DNA from: JBDTMC01 sp039934475 | Lineage (GTDB): Bacteria > Acidobacteriota > Terriglobia > Bryobacterales > Bryobacteraceae | DNA length: 5,704 nt | Assembly: GCA_039934475.1 (NCBI GenBank) | Contig: JBDTMC010000495.1 | Span: 1 to 5,704 of the forward strand | Direction of reading: 5' to 3' | Shown here: one piece after another, positions 1 through 5,538 of the stretch | How the letters are laid out: each line of letters begins with the position of its first letter | Numbering within the stretch: position 1 is the first letter of the stretch | Position numbers and translations under genes: made by a program | The notes under the pieces: generated by a model | What the model saw: only the letters and a program-made list of their open reading frames with translations | Told to the model about the DNA's origin: nothing | Databases searched by the model: none

Positions 1-648
1 AAAGGCCACCGGGACGGGTTCCATGGGAATTTGGATCGATTCTCCCCGTGCTTTTTCGATGACCAGCGAGCCATCCCGGAAATGAATCAGCGTGCCGTCT
101 GCCAGCAGCGCCACCGGGGGCTGCACCCCGGGCAACAGCCGCTCATTGACGATCATGCCGTCCTCGTTCCGGCTCTGGACCAACCATAGGCCGTCACCCC
201 GCCGCACCACGGCATGGAGCGCCTTTCGTCCAGAGAATGCCAGCGCCACGGGCTCGCCCTTCCAGTTCGGGACTGCCATCTCTTGCCACCCCGGCAAGCC
301 CAGCATTTCACCACTCGCCGCCAGCCAGACCACGGCGGACGCGCCACCTTGGGCGCAAGCCAAGGCCATCGGGCCCGTTACCGCATCCCGCGAATCGGTT
401 TCCAAACCATCCGTATCGACAAGCACCGTCCGGTCCGCGGTCTGCCACAGGCCAAGCCGCCCGCAATACCCACCGCCCGTCGCCATCAGACCGTTCCCCG
501 GCCGCAGCACGAACGCTCCCGGCACCCCCGAAATCAATCGCACTTCGCCGCCCGTGTCCCGCATCACGCCGGCACGCGGCGCATCGATTTGCCCCAGCGC
601 TGCCGGCGCCAGCGCAGCAAGAAGCAAGAGCATAGATCGCGGCTTCAT
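1..648 (-). CDS. Secreted, probable beta-propeller protein, 3' end outside window
   Basis: The frame is open from an ATG at 648 to the window edge, giving 216 residues with no stop, so the C-terminus is missing. The N-terminus is a clear Sec signal peptide: basic MKPR, a Leu/Ala core, and likely cleavage after ALG near residue 19. The mature part has recurring short strand-turn stretches, such as VALAFSG around 134-140, GDGLWLVQS around 151-159 and DGTLIHFRDGSLVIE around 184-198. They resemble blades of a WD40/NHL-like propeller, but I recognise no named family. A GGGGA ribosome-binding site lies about 5 nt before the ATG, inside the preceding gene. The start overlaps that gene's stop as ATGA, so translational coupling is likely. 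As the last visible member of the sigma/phosphatase operon it is probably periplasmic or surface-exposed. I am confident it is a real exported protein; its function is unknown. Confidence 0.8.
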   Translation of the reverse strand, partial: MKPRSMLLLLAALAPAALGQIDAPRAGVMRDTGGEVRLISGVPGAFVLRPGNGLMATGGGYCGRLGLWQTADRTVLVDTDGLETDSRDAVTGPMALACAQGGASAVVWLAASGEMLGLPGWQEMAVPNWKGEPVALAFSGRKALHAVVRRGDGLWLVQSRNEDGMIVNERLLPGVQPPVALLADGTLIHFRDGSLVIEKARGESIQIPMEPVPVAF

Positions 649-1307
649 GGCTTCCCCACAGAGATGGTCGGCGTTCCGATACCCGGCGGCACAGAGATTG
701 CGGGTGGCGCGACGACGACTCCCCCGCCAGGTCCCGCCGTGGATTTCGACCGCGATAGCGCGAGTGCCGCTCCGCCACCGGCGCCCACCGCCAGCGCCAG
801 AATCAACCACTTCATCTTCGAGCCGCCGCCAGTTGCGTGGATTTTTGGACCTTCGTCCGCAACCGGCTTGTCAGAGACGTAATGCGTCACCATCACACCC
901 GCCCGTACTTCACCTTTGGCCGCGGTCACGCGAATCTGTACCGGTCCGGCCAAGCTATTCCACTGGATGCCCGACACGACAGCCTTACCGTCCGTCCCGG
1001 TCATCACAATTTCGGTTTTCAGCCCGGATAAGAACAATCCGGAGGGATCCTCGGACGGCAAATGAAAGCTGATCGCGGCGCCTTCCACGGGCCGGCCCGT
1101 CTCATCGGTCACCTGCACAGTAATGCCGCGTCCGGAGCGCCCACCGGCGCCTACAATCCGGCCTTCGCCGTCCAGAACTCGCAGTTGGAGAATGGATACG
1201 TCGGTGGGTTCCGCCGCCAGTTTATCGCCGGCAACAGCCGCCGGCACAACCGTATACACCGCCAGCCAGCCTGCAAGCGCAGCGGTCAGCGGGCCTTTCA
1301 GCCTCAA
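645..1307 (-). CDS. Exported Big-1-like domain protein with C-terminal transmembrane helix
   Basis: This 220-residue protein has four parts. Residues 1-27 form a signal peptide (MRLKGP, hydrophobic core, PAAVAG). Residues about 37-145 form an Ig-like fold of the bacterial Big-1 (invasin-like) or carboxypeptidase-regulatory type, seen in GRGITVQVTDETGRPVEGA, the GTDGKAVVSGI turn and PVQIRVTAA. A membrane helix follows at about 166-185 (MKWLILALAVGAGGGAALAL). The last 35 residues are a Gly/Pro/Val-rich tail ending TISVGKP. I know this layout as common in Acidobacteria, without a defined role. The start is TTG: the only in-frame codons back to the upstream gene's stop are ATT, GCT, TGC, AGG and GAG, and a GAGAGGTG ribosome-binding site sits 7 nt before the TTG. 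It lies 15 bp after the phosphatase gene and overlaps the next gene by 4 bp. A structural envelope or sensor role is only inference. Confidence 0.85.
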   Translation of the reverse strand: MRLKGPLTAALAGWLAVYTVVPAAVAGDKLAAEPTDVSILQLRVLDGEGRIVGAGGRSGRGITVQVTDETGRPVEGAAISFHLPSEDPSGLFLSGLKTEIVMTGTDGKAVVSGIQWNSLAGPVQIRVTAAKGEVRAGVMVTHYVSDKPVADEGPKIHATGGGSKMKWLILALAVGAGGGAALALSRSKSTAGPGGGVVVAPPAISVPPGIGTPTISVGKP

Positions 1308-1322
1308 AATAGCGCACCTCTC

Positions 1323-2045
1323 TTACGAGGGGCTGCCGGCTCGGGCCACGACCACGGTAATATTGTCCGGGCCACCCGCCTGGCGCGCCGCCTCGACTAG
1401 AGAGTGGCATTTGGCGTCTAAAGATATCTCTCGGGATAGTACTTCTGTGATGACTTCCGGTCCGATCACTCCATGAAGACCGTCGCTGCAAAGCAAAACC
1501 TGCGATCCCGCCGCCGGATTGTACGTCTGGCAGTGCATCCGCAGAGGATAGTTGACGCCGATGGCCATCGTCAAAACGTGCCGCATCGGATGGCACTTTA
1601 AACTCGCTTCATCCATCCCCAAACGCCGGCCAACTTCGTTCACCCAGGTCTGATCTTCGGTAAGTGCGTGAAGCGCGCCGTTTTCGAAGACATAGGCACG
1701 GCTGTCGCCAACGCTCGCTATGACCATCCCGTTGTCCCCGTGGGTGAGCACGGCCACCAGCGTGGTGCCCATACCTTCCAGCTTCAAGTCGCCGCTGGCC
1801 GCTTCCAAAACACGTTGATTTGCTTCCTGAAAAGCAAGGTGCAAAGTCTCCGCATCGCGTTGCTCCGCTCTTTCCAAGCTCTCTACCACAGTGGTTGCCG
1901 CGATTTGCGAGGCTCTCTCCCCTGCCTGGGCGCCGCCCATTCCATCGGCCACTACGTACAGTCCGAAGTCTGGACGCAGGATGAAATAGTCTTCGTTATT
2001 CGAACGAAGACAACCAAGGTCTGTAAGGCCACAAGCTTCCCACAT
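1323..2045 (-). CDS. PP2C-family Ser/Thr protein phosphatase (Stp1/PrpC type)
   Basis: This 240-residue cytoplasmic protein is a complete single-domain PPM/PP2C phosphatase, the usual bacterial length. It should remove phosphate from Ser/Thr residues using two metal ions. All signature motifs are present in order: TDLGCLRSNNED (8-19), VVADGMGG with metal-binding Asp34/Gly35 (32-38), GMGTTL (91-96), GDSRAY (113-118), LTEDQTWV (128-135), LLCSDGL with Asp188 (184-190) and GGPDNITVVV with Asp227 (224-233). There is no membrane segment or sensor domain, so it is of the Stp/PrpC type rather than the SpoIIE/RsbU type. ATG at 2045 is the only usual start after the sigma gene's stop; GAGAGG lies just 3 nt before it, a short spacing. 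It sits 45 bp after the sigma gene and 15 bp before the Big-1 gene. Such phosphatases usually oppose Hanks-type kinases, but none is in the window. Its target could be the neighbouring sigma factor or a distant kinase pathway. Confidence 0.95.
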   Translation of the reverse strand: MWEACGLTDLGCLRSNNEDYFILRPDFGLYVVADGMGGAQAGERASQIAATTVVESLERAEQRDAETLHLAFQEANQRVLEAASGDLKLEGMGTTLVAVLTHGDNGMVIASVGDSRAYVFENGALHALTEDQTWVNEVGRRLGMDEASLKCHPMRHVLTMAIGVNYPLRMHCQTYNPAAGSQVLLCSDGLHGVIGPEVITEVLSREISLDAKCHSLVEAARQAGGPDNITVVVARAGSPS

Positions 2046-2090
2046 GAGCCTCTCGATTATAACCGCTTTGTTGCGGCTTTGAGGACCATC

Positions 2091-2714
2091 TTACGAAGCC
2101 ATTAGAGTCGCCGGACCCATCCGGCCGGAGTGCTTCGTCATCCGCTCCCGTAGTTCCAGCCGCGCCCGCAGCAGACGGCTTTTCGCAGCGGCGATCGAGA
2201 TTCCTAACCGCTCCGCCACATCGGGCATCGGAAGCTGTTGTACGTCCCGCAGCAGGAACACGTGACGCAGCAGGGGCGGGATGCGAGAGATTTCGCTCTT
2301 CAGCACGGCCGCCACCTCCAATTTACCCAGTTGCGTTTCCGGAGATTCACCCTTATCAGGCATTTCCATCGTCGCGATCTCGTCGCCGATCATCGTGTCG
2401 TCAATGTAGAGAAACTTGGCGCGTCGCATCTGGCGCAGCCGCATCAGGCACTGATTCACCACAATCCGCGTCAGCCAGGTGCTGAATTTCGAGTCCTGCT
2501 GAAACTGTCCGATGTGCTGAAACGCCTTCCACGACGCATTCTGGACCTCGTCTTCGGCGTCCGACCGGTCCCGCAAGATGGATAGGGCCAGCTTTAAACA
2601 GGACGAGTAGTGGCGTTGCAGCAGTTCGGCAAAAGCGGTGTCATCGCCTTGTTGGGCGCGCGTCACCAGTTCCTCATCGGGAACTGCATATAAATTCGGC
2701 TTCTGGTTTTGCAT
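2091..2714 (-). CDS. ECF-type RNA polymerase sigma factor
   Basis: This 207-residue sigma-70 family protein has only regions 2 and 4, as ECF sigma factors do. Region 2 spans about 26-97: DTAFAELLQRHY, the core-binding SDAEDEVQNASWKAF (51-65), and FSTWLTRIVVNQCLMRLRQ (77-95), which would contact the -10 element. A short acidic linker (about 105-130) leads to region 4 at about 137-191, with the helix-turn-helix PDVAERLGISIAAAKSRLLR (164-183) for the -35 element. The frame stays open back to 3068, but the sigma homology begins just after the ATG at 2714. That ATG has an AGGAG site 9 nt upstream, and the extension lies antisense to the divergent regulator, so 2714 is preferred. It is the first gene of the minus-strand operon. 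No zinc-finger or membrane anti-sigma gene follows directly; the next gene is a PP2C phosphatase. The acidic DAED motif of region 2 is retained. Confidence 0.95.
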   Translation of the reverse strand: MQNQKPNLYAVPDEELVTRAQQGDDTAFAELLQRHYSSCLKLALSILRDRSDAEDEVQNASWKAFQHIGQFQQDSKFSTWLTRIVVNQCLMRLRQMRRAKFLYIDDTMIGDEIATMEMPDKGESPETQLGKLEVAAVLKSEISRIPPLLRHVFLLRDVQQLPMPDVAERLGISIAAAKSRLLRARLELRERMTKHSGRMGPATLMAS

Positions 2715-2859
2715 CTGCCCGCTCTCCTGATCGTCTGAGTAATCGATCCTAATCGAGGCTAACAATATGGACGCGGCAAAACTAGATGTGAATGAAGTTC
2801 GTTTCAGTGGCACACAAAATGGCGGTTCGGAATTAAGGAGTGATAAACTGAACTTCGAG
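2715..2859. promoter_or_regulatory. Divergent control region between sigma operon and XRE-cupin regulator
   Basis: These 145 bp separate the minus-strand sigma gene from the preferred start of the plus-strand regulator and should hold both promoters. The segment is clearly more AT-rich than the genes on either side. I found no pair of -35/-10 boxes good enough to name on either strand. It holds two tandem 10-bp near-repeats at 2740-2759, an AGGAG at 2836-2840, and the sigma gene's ribosome-binding site close to 2725. If the regulator instead starts at 2767, the shared non-coding region shrinks to about 52 bp. Autoregulation by the XRE protein is plausible from the divergent layout but is inferred only. 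Confidence 0.5.
2740..2759. repeat. Tandem 10-bp near-repeat, possible operator
   Basis: TAATCGATCC is followed immediately by TAATCGAGGC, so 8 of 10 positions match and the period is about one DNA helical turn. It lies 26-45 bp upstream of the sigma gene's ATG, in the 5' leader or promoter zone, and just ahead of the alternative regulator start at 2767. Direct repeats one turn apart are a typical arrangement for binding two protomers on one DNA face. With only two copies, chance cannot be excluded. Confidence 0.35.
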
Positions 2860-3474
2860 ATGACTGAACAACACGAGACCGGCGAGGAGACCGTCCGCCG
2901 CCAGCTCTCCGCCTTTGAGATCGGGAAGAAGCTCCGCCAACTGAGACTAAGGAAGAAGATTGCCCTCGTCGACCTGGGAAAGCACACCGGTCTGTCCGCC
3001 TCCATGCTCTCGCAACTGGAAAACGGCAAGCTCATACCCACACTCCCCACCCTCGCCCGCATCGCCATGGTCTTCGACGTTGGAGTGGATTACTTCTTCT
3101 CAGACCGCCGCAAGCATCGCATGTTCGATATCGTCCGCGCCGCCGAGCGGATGCGATTCCCCGACCGTGCCGACTCCCCTAGCCCCGCCTTCTTCTTCGA
3201 ATGCCTCGCCTTTTCCACGCAGGACAAAAGCCTTCAGGCCTACCTCGCCGAATTCCCCCAGCAGTCGGATCACGAAGTCCCGGAGCACATCCACCCCGGC
3301 GCCGAATTCGTCTTCGTGACGTCGGGTGAACTCAACATCCGCTACCAGGACGAGAACCACATCCTCAAGGTGGGCGACAGCGTCTACTTCGACGCCTCCG
3401 AACCCCACTGTTACCGCGGCGTCTCCGAACTACCCGCCCACGCCATCGTCGTCACCACGCCGCCACGCCCGTAG
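2860..3474 (+). CDS. XRE-family transcriptional regulator with C-terminal cupin domain
   Basis: This is a cytoplasmic DNA-binding protein of 204 residues from the preferred start. The XRE/HTH_3 domain spans about 21-79: IGKKLRQLRLRKKIALVDLG, then the recognition-helix region TGLSASMLSQLENGKLIPTL and the closing IAMVFDVGVDYFF. A cupin_2 barrel spans about 125-200. Its metal-ligand pattern is complete: His143, His145 and Glu149 in PEHIHPGAEF, and His183 in SEPHCY. Such proteins usually sense a small molecule through the cupin and control nearby genes. The start is uncertain. ATG 2860 fits where the codon pattern becomes GC3-rich, but its upstream AGGAG is 19 nt away. ATG 2767 is in frame, adds 31 residues and has GAGG 8 nt before it, yet that stretch has low GC3 and looks non-coding. 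It is divergent from the sigma operon and may regulate it or itself (inference). Confidence 0.9.
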   Translation: MTEQHETGEETVRRQLSAFEIGKKLRQLRLRKKIALVDLGKHTGLSASMLSQLENGKLIPTLPTLARIAMVFDVGVDYFFSDRRKHRMFDIVRAAERMRFPDRADSPSPAFFFECLAFSTQDKSLQAYLAEFPQQSDHEVPEHIHPGAEFVFVTSGELNIRYQDENHILKVGDSVYFDASEPHCYRGVSELPAHAIVVTTPPRP

Positions 3475-3795
3475 CGTTGCCTAGAGACCGCGAACGGCGT
3501 CATGCGCCGCACAACCGGAACGATTAGCCACTCAGACATCCCTCCTTCCGATACCGCGTCGTGTTGTAGCAACGCAATTTGCACTTAGTTAGCGGTCCGT
3601 GGCACGAGTGGTTAGACTCAAGAAATGGGATTGGCATACTGTCGAACCCATAACCTCCGATGCTCGCCCGTCAAGGTCGAATCCCGATTGTCTATACCGA
3701 GGGAAACCTATGAGCTAGAGTGGTTATTCCCTAAATAGTACTTGCGTTAGACACCATTCTATTGTAAAGTCAGGGCGCATCAGCATTGGACTCAA
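3475..3795. other. Gene-free stretch between regulator and HAF-repeat gene
   Basis: No credible coding region is seen in these 321 bases on either strand. Right after the regulator there is a short hairpin, CGGCG-TCATG-CGCCG at 3495-3509, without a following T-run, so a terminator is not demonstrated. The part at 3594-3703 has a D-arm-like GAGTGGTTAGACTC and a T-loop-like GGTCGAATCC, suggesting a decayed tRNA-like sequence, but the stems do not pair well. The last 60 bases are AT-richer and contain the putative promoter listed separately. Confidence 0.5.
3742..3770 (+). promoter_or_regulatory. Putative sigma-70-like promoter for HAF-repeat gene
   Basis: TTGCGT (3742-3747) and TAAAGT (3765-3770) are separated by exactly 17 bp. 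The -35 matches TTGACA at its three most important positions and the -10 matches TATAAT at four of six. The -10 ends 25 bp before the ATG at 3796, leaving a leader of roughly 18-20 nt. The spacing is good but the boxes are moderate, so this is a prediction only. Confidence 0.3.
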
Positions 3796-4794
3796 ATGAC
3801 ACTTGCACTAACAGTCGCTCTAGCGATCGCAGCATTGCCATTAGAAGGCGCCATCACCACGTTTTCCTTGCCCGCCGCCACGGGGACCTACCCGCAATCG
3901 ATGAGTCCCGGCGGTAGTATTGCCGGCTGGTACCTCGATACAAACTATTTCGTGCGCGGCTTTGTCCGCGGATCCAATGGGGATTTCGTACTCTTTGACG
4001 TTCCGGGCGCCGTTGGTCCTCCGCCGATGGGAACCTTTCCCCTAAGCATCAACAAGGCTGGCCTGGTTGTGGGGTATTTCACCGATGCTCAAGGTAATCG
4101 TCAAGCTTTTGTCCGCGCTAACGACGGAAGCATCACGACGTTTGGAGTATCGGGGGCTGCCGGTACGGTCGCAACCTCGATCAACCAGGATGGCGTCATC
4201 GCTGGGTACTTCACGAGTGCCCAAGGGGGGCCTAAACACGGTTTTTTGAGAATGCCGGAGGGTGTATTTGTGACATTCGATGTCCCTGGCGCGGTCGATA
4301 CTGAACCACAGCAGATCAATGCCAGCCAAATCCTGTCCATAGCTGCGACTGCGCCTGACGGGAGCACAAGCGCCTTTGTGCGTACAAAATCAGGCGAAGT
4401 GGTGCCGATACGATCTGGGCAGTCAGCGCAGACATTTCCGGCTGGGATCAACGACTATGCAACGGTTACTGGAAGCGTACAGAACGAGACCGGGTATGTA
4501 GGCTTCCTTTGGTACCGCGGTCTCAGACAGCTATTCCAGGCGCCGGGATCCCGCTACACTCTTCCCTCGGCAATCAACAACTTGGGTACCACCGCCGGAT
4601 ATTATGTCGACCCCGCAACGCGTACGCAACGTGGCTTCGTTCGGACGGTTGATGGAATTCTTTCTGACGTGGCCGTTCCCAACTGCATCACAGTAGCAAT
4701 AGACGGGATCAACGATGCCGGCCAGGTGACTGGCCATTGCACCGATTTATCCGTCACCCCAACGAAGGTAGTCGGCTTCGTTGGAATTCCATAA
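3796..4794 (+). CDS. Secreted HAF-type repeat protein (seven repeats)
   Basis: This 332-residue protein is built almost wholly from seven degenerate repeats of about 42-48 residues, starting near residues 20, 65, 113, 158, 202, 244 and 289. Each follows a pattern like (I/V)TTFDVPGA, a variable turn, then xSINxxGxIAGYF, and ends GFVRxxDG. This is the HAF-repeat type of extracellular protein, abundant in Acidobacteria and of unknown role; seven units suggest a propeller-like closed fold (inference). Residues 1-19 are strongly hydrophobic and resemble a signal peptide, but unusually contain no Lys or Arg. ATG 3796 is forced: an in-frame TAG lies at 3748 and no ATG, GTG or TTG occurs between. The ribosome-binding site is weak (GGA, 5-6 nt upstream). 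It appears monocistronic, possibly from the promoter at 3742-3770. Codon use is less GC-biased than in the sigma operon. Confidence 0.85.
   Translation: MTLALTVALAIAALPLEGAITTFSLPAATGTYPQSMSPGGSIAGWYLDTNYFVRGFVRGSNGDFVLFDVPGAVGPPPMGTFPLSINKAGLVVGYFTDAQGNRQAFVRANDGSITTFGVSGAAGTVATSINQDGVIAGYFTSAQGGPKHGFLRMPEGVFVTFDVPGAVDTEPQQINASQILSIAATAPDGSTSAFVRTKSGEVVPIRSGQSAQTFPAGINDYATVTGSVQNETGYVGFLWYRGLRQLFQAPGSRYTLPSAINNLGTTAGYYVDPATRTQRGFVRTVDGILSDVAVPNCITVAIDGINDAGQVTGHCTDLSVTPTKVVGFVGIP
3853..4791 (+). repeat. Seven-unit HAF-like protein repeat array
   Basis: In-gene tandem repeats seen at protein level: units of 45, 48, 45, 44, 42, 45 and 44 residues fill the protein from just after the signal peptide to the last residue. 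Units 2, 3 and 4 are the best conserved (LFDVPGAV, TTFGVSGAA, VTFDVPGAV). Unit 5 is the most divergent and lacks the PGA turn. The DNA copies have drifted too far to be obvious as nucleotide repeats, so the array is old rather than a recent amplification. Confidence 0.75.
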
Positions 4795-4881
4795 GTAACT
4801 GTAACCCCGCCGCGACTCGTGGCAGAATTCCCATGGGCATTCGAGGTTAACCCAGCGTTGCGATACGATACGGACAGCGTC

Positions 4882-5094
4882 ATGCGCCGTCTCTGCCTGG
4901 GCCTGCTTACACCCATCCTTCTGCACGCTGGCTGGACCGAGTACCGGTCCGGGCCGTTCAACGTCATCGCCGACAACGGCGCCAAGGAAGGCTACGCAGA
5001 CCTCGCCTGGAAGCAGGACGCCACTACCCTCTGCCCCGTACAAGTCATGGTTTTGTCGCGGAACAGATCTCAGGAAAGCTGCGATCCGGCATAG
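4882..5094 (+). pseudogene. Truncated remnant of a secreted acidobacterial protein
   Basis: From ATG 4882 there are 70 residues beginning with a signal peptide (MRRLCLGLLTPILLHAG). Then comes WTEYRSGPFNVIADNGAKE, which I recall as the conserved mature N-terminus of a family of large exported Acidobacteria proteins (W-x-E-x-RSGPF-x-V-x-x-D-x-G-x-K), often with TPR or peptidase-like parts further on. In that family a helical stretch separates this from a KQDxxTxWPVxVxxL motif. Here KQDATTLCPVQVMVL follows after only a few residues, so an internal deletion of a few dozen residues is likely. The frame then stops at 5094 and no continuation is seen in other frames. The open frame extends back to 4819, but the signal peptide fixes the start at 4882. 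No good ribosome-binding site is seen. It may be a non-functional relic, or a small secreted peptide if expressed. Confidence 0.5.
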
Positions 5095-5311
5095 GCTCTA
5101 CAGTCGTGAGATTGATGCGTGCCGATCACCCAACTAGTCCTCGTCAGAACTTGCCCAGCCCAGTCGCGATCAACAGTGACTCTAACTTCAGCCATGCCGG
5201 GCTGCCAACCACCGCCTTCTTGGCTCGTGAAGGGGATACGCCAAGGTGGATTTTCCGCCCATATAGTTTCCAGCCTTGCCCGATGGCACGTTTTCGCGTA
5301 CCGTGAAGGGC
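5095..5311. other. Gene-free stretch before the toxin-antitoxin module
   Basis: Open frames here are short, lack ribosome-binding sites and resemble no family I know. A TATAGT at 5262-5267 could be a -10 box for the antitoxin gene, but no matching -35 is found 16-18 bp upstream. I see no repeats, tRNA or insertion-sequence ends. It probably combines the decayed tail of the preceding remnant with the promoter region of the module. Confidence 0.35.
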
Positions 5312-5536
5312 ATGGAAGTACACTTCACACCCGAGCAGGAAACGCAGCTTTCCCAAATTGCCACCTATGCCGGGACGGACGCCGAGCGCCTGGTGAAGGA
5401 TGCAGCCTTGCGCCTGCTTCAGGACGAGGCACGCTTTCGCGCTGCCGTGCGGGAAGGCATCGTACAGGCCGACCGGGGCGAGTTCGTTGAAGAAGAAGAA
5501 ATGGATGCTCGCCTAGAGCAGATGTTGCGCTCCTAA
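5312..5536 (+). CDS. ParD/CopG-like antitoxin of a type II toxin-antitoxin module
   Basis: This 74-residue acidic protein should bind and neutralise the ParE/RelE-like toxin encoded 2 bp downstream, and probably represses its own promoter. The N-terminal part (MEVHFTPEQETQLSQIA, then a helix through about 37) has the strand-helix-helix pattern of a ribbon-helix-helix DNA-binding domain. The C-terminal half (RFRAAVREGIVQADRGEFVE, about 41-60, then the acidic EEEEMDARLEQML) matches the toxin-wrapping tail of this antitoxin type. ATG 5312 is preferred because the conserved strand starts there. In-frame ATG 5276 and GTG 5303 would add 12 or 3 residues but have no ribosome-binding site; 5312 itself has only AAGGG very close upstream. 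The reading frame is intact, in contrast to its partner. Confidence 0.85.
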   Translation: MEVHFTPEQETQLSQIATYAGTDAERLVKDAALRLLQDEARFRAAVREGIVQADRGEFVEEEEMDARLEQMLRS

Positions 5537-5538
5537 CC

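Noticed and set aside
92..1072. 326-residue plus-strand open frame over the left end
   Set aside because: It is a shadow of the two minus-strand exported proteins in GC-rich DNA: Pro/Arg/Ser-rich, no domain, no ribosome-binding site.
2056..2061. Perfect TATAAT on the minus strand just before the phosphatase gene
   Set aside because: The hexamer 17 bp upstream is CCTCAA, a poor -35, and a transcript from this box would start inside or after the GAGAGG ribosome-binding site. Probably chance; the gene is better explained by read-through from the sigma gene.
2061..2078. Small hairpin (AGCCGC/GCGGTT on the minus strand) between sigma and phosphatase genes
   Set aside because: The 6-bp stem includes a G-U pair and is not followed by a T-run, so it is not a convincing terminator within the operon.
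2715..3068. Long N-terminal extension of the sigma factor (start at 3068)
   Set aside because: The extra 118 residues are antisense to the helix-turn-helix part of the divergent regulator, show no sigma-factor character, and ATG 2714 has a good AGGAG ribosome-binding site at the family's normal N-terminus.
3495..3509. Hairpin CGGCG-TCATG-CGCCG after the regulator as an intrinsic terminator
   Set aside because: The stem is only 5 bp and the following bases are CACAACC, without a T-tract.
3491..4891. Similar 20-mers at 3491-3510 and 4872-4891 (17 of 20 bases match, both around GCGTCATGCGCCG)
   Set aside because: A match this good is expected about once by chance in a window of this size, and no coding similarity continues beyond it.
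5144..5356. 70-residue minus-strand open frame across the antitoxin start
   Set aside because: It overlaps the well-supported antitoxin, has no recognisable family and no ribosome-binding site that I can see.
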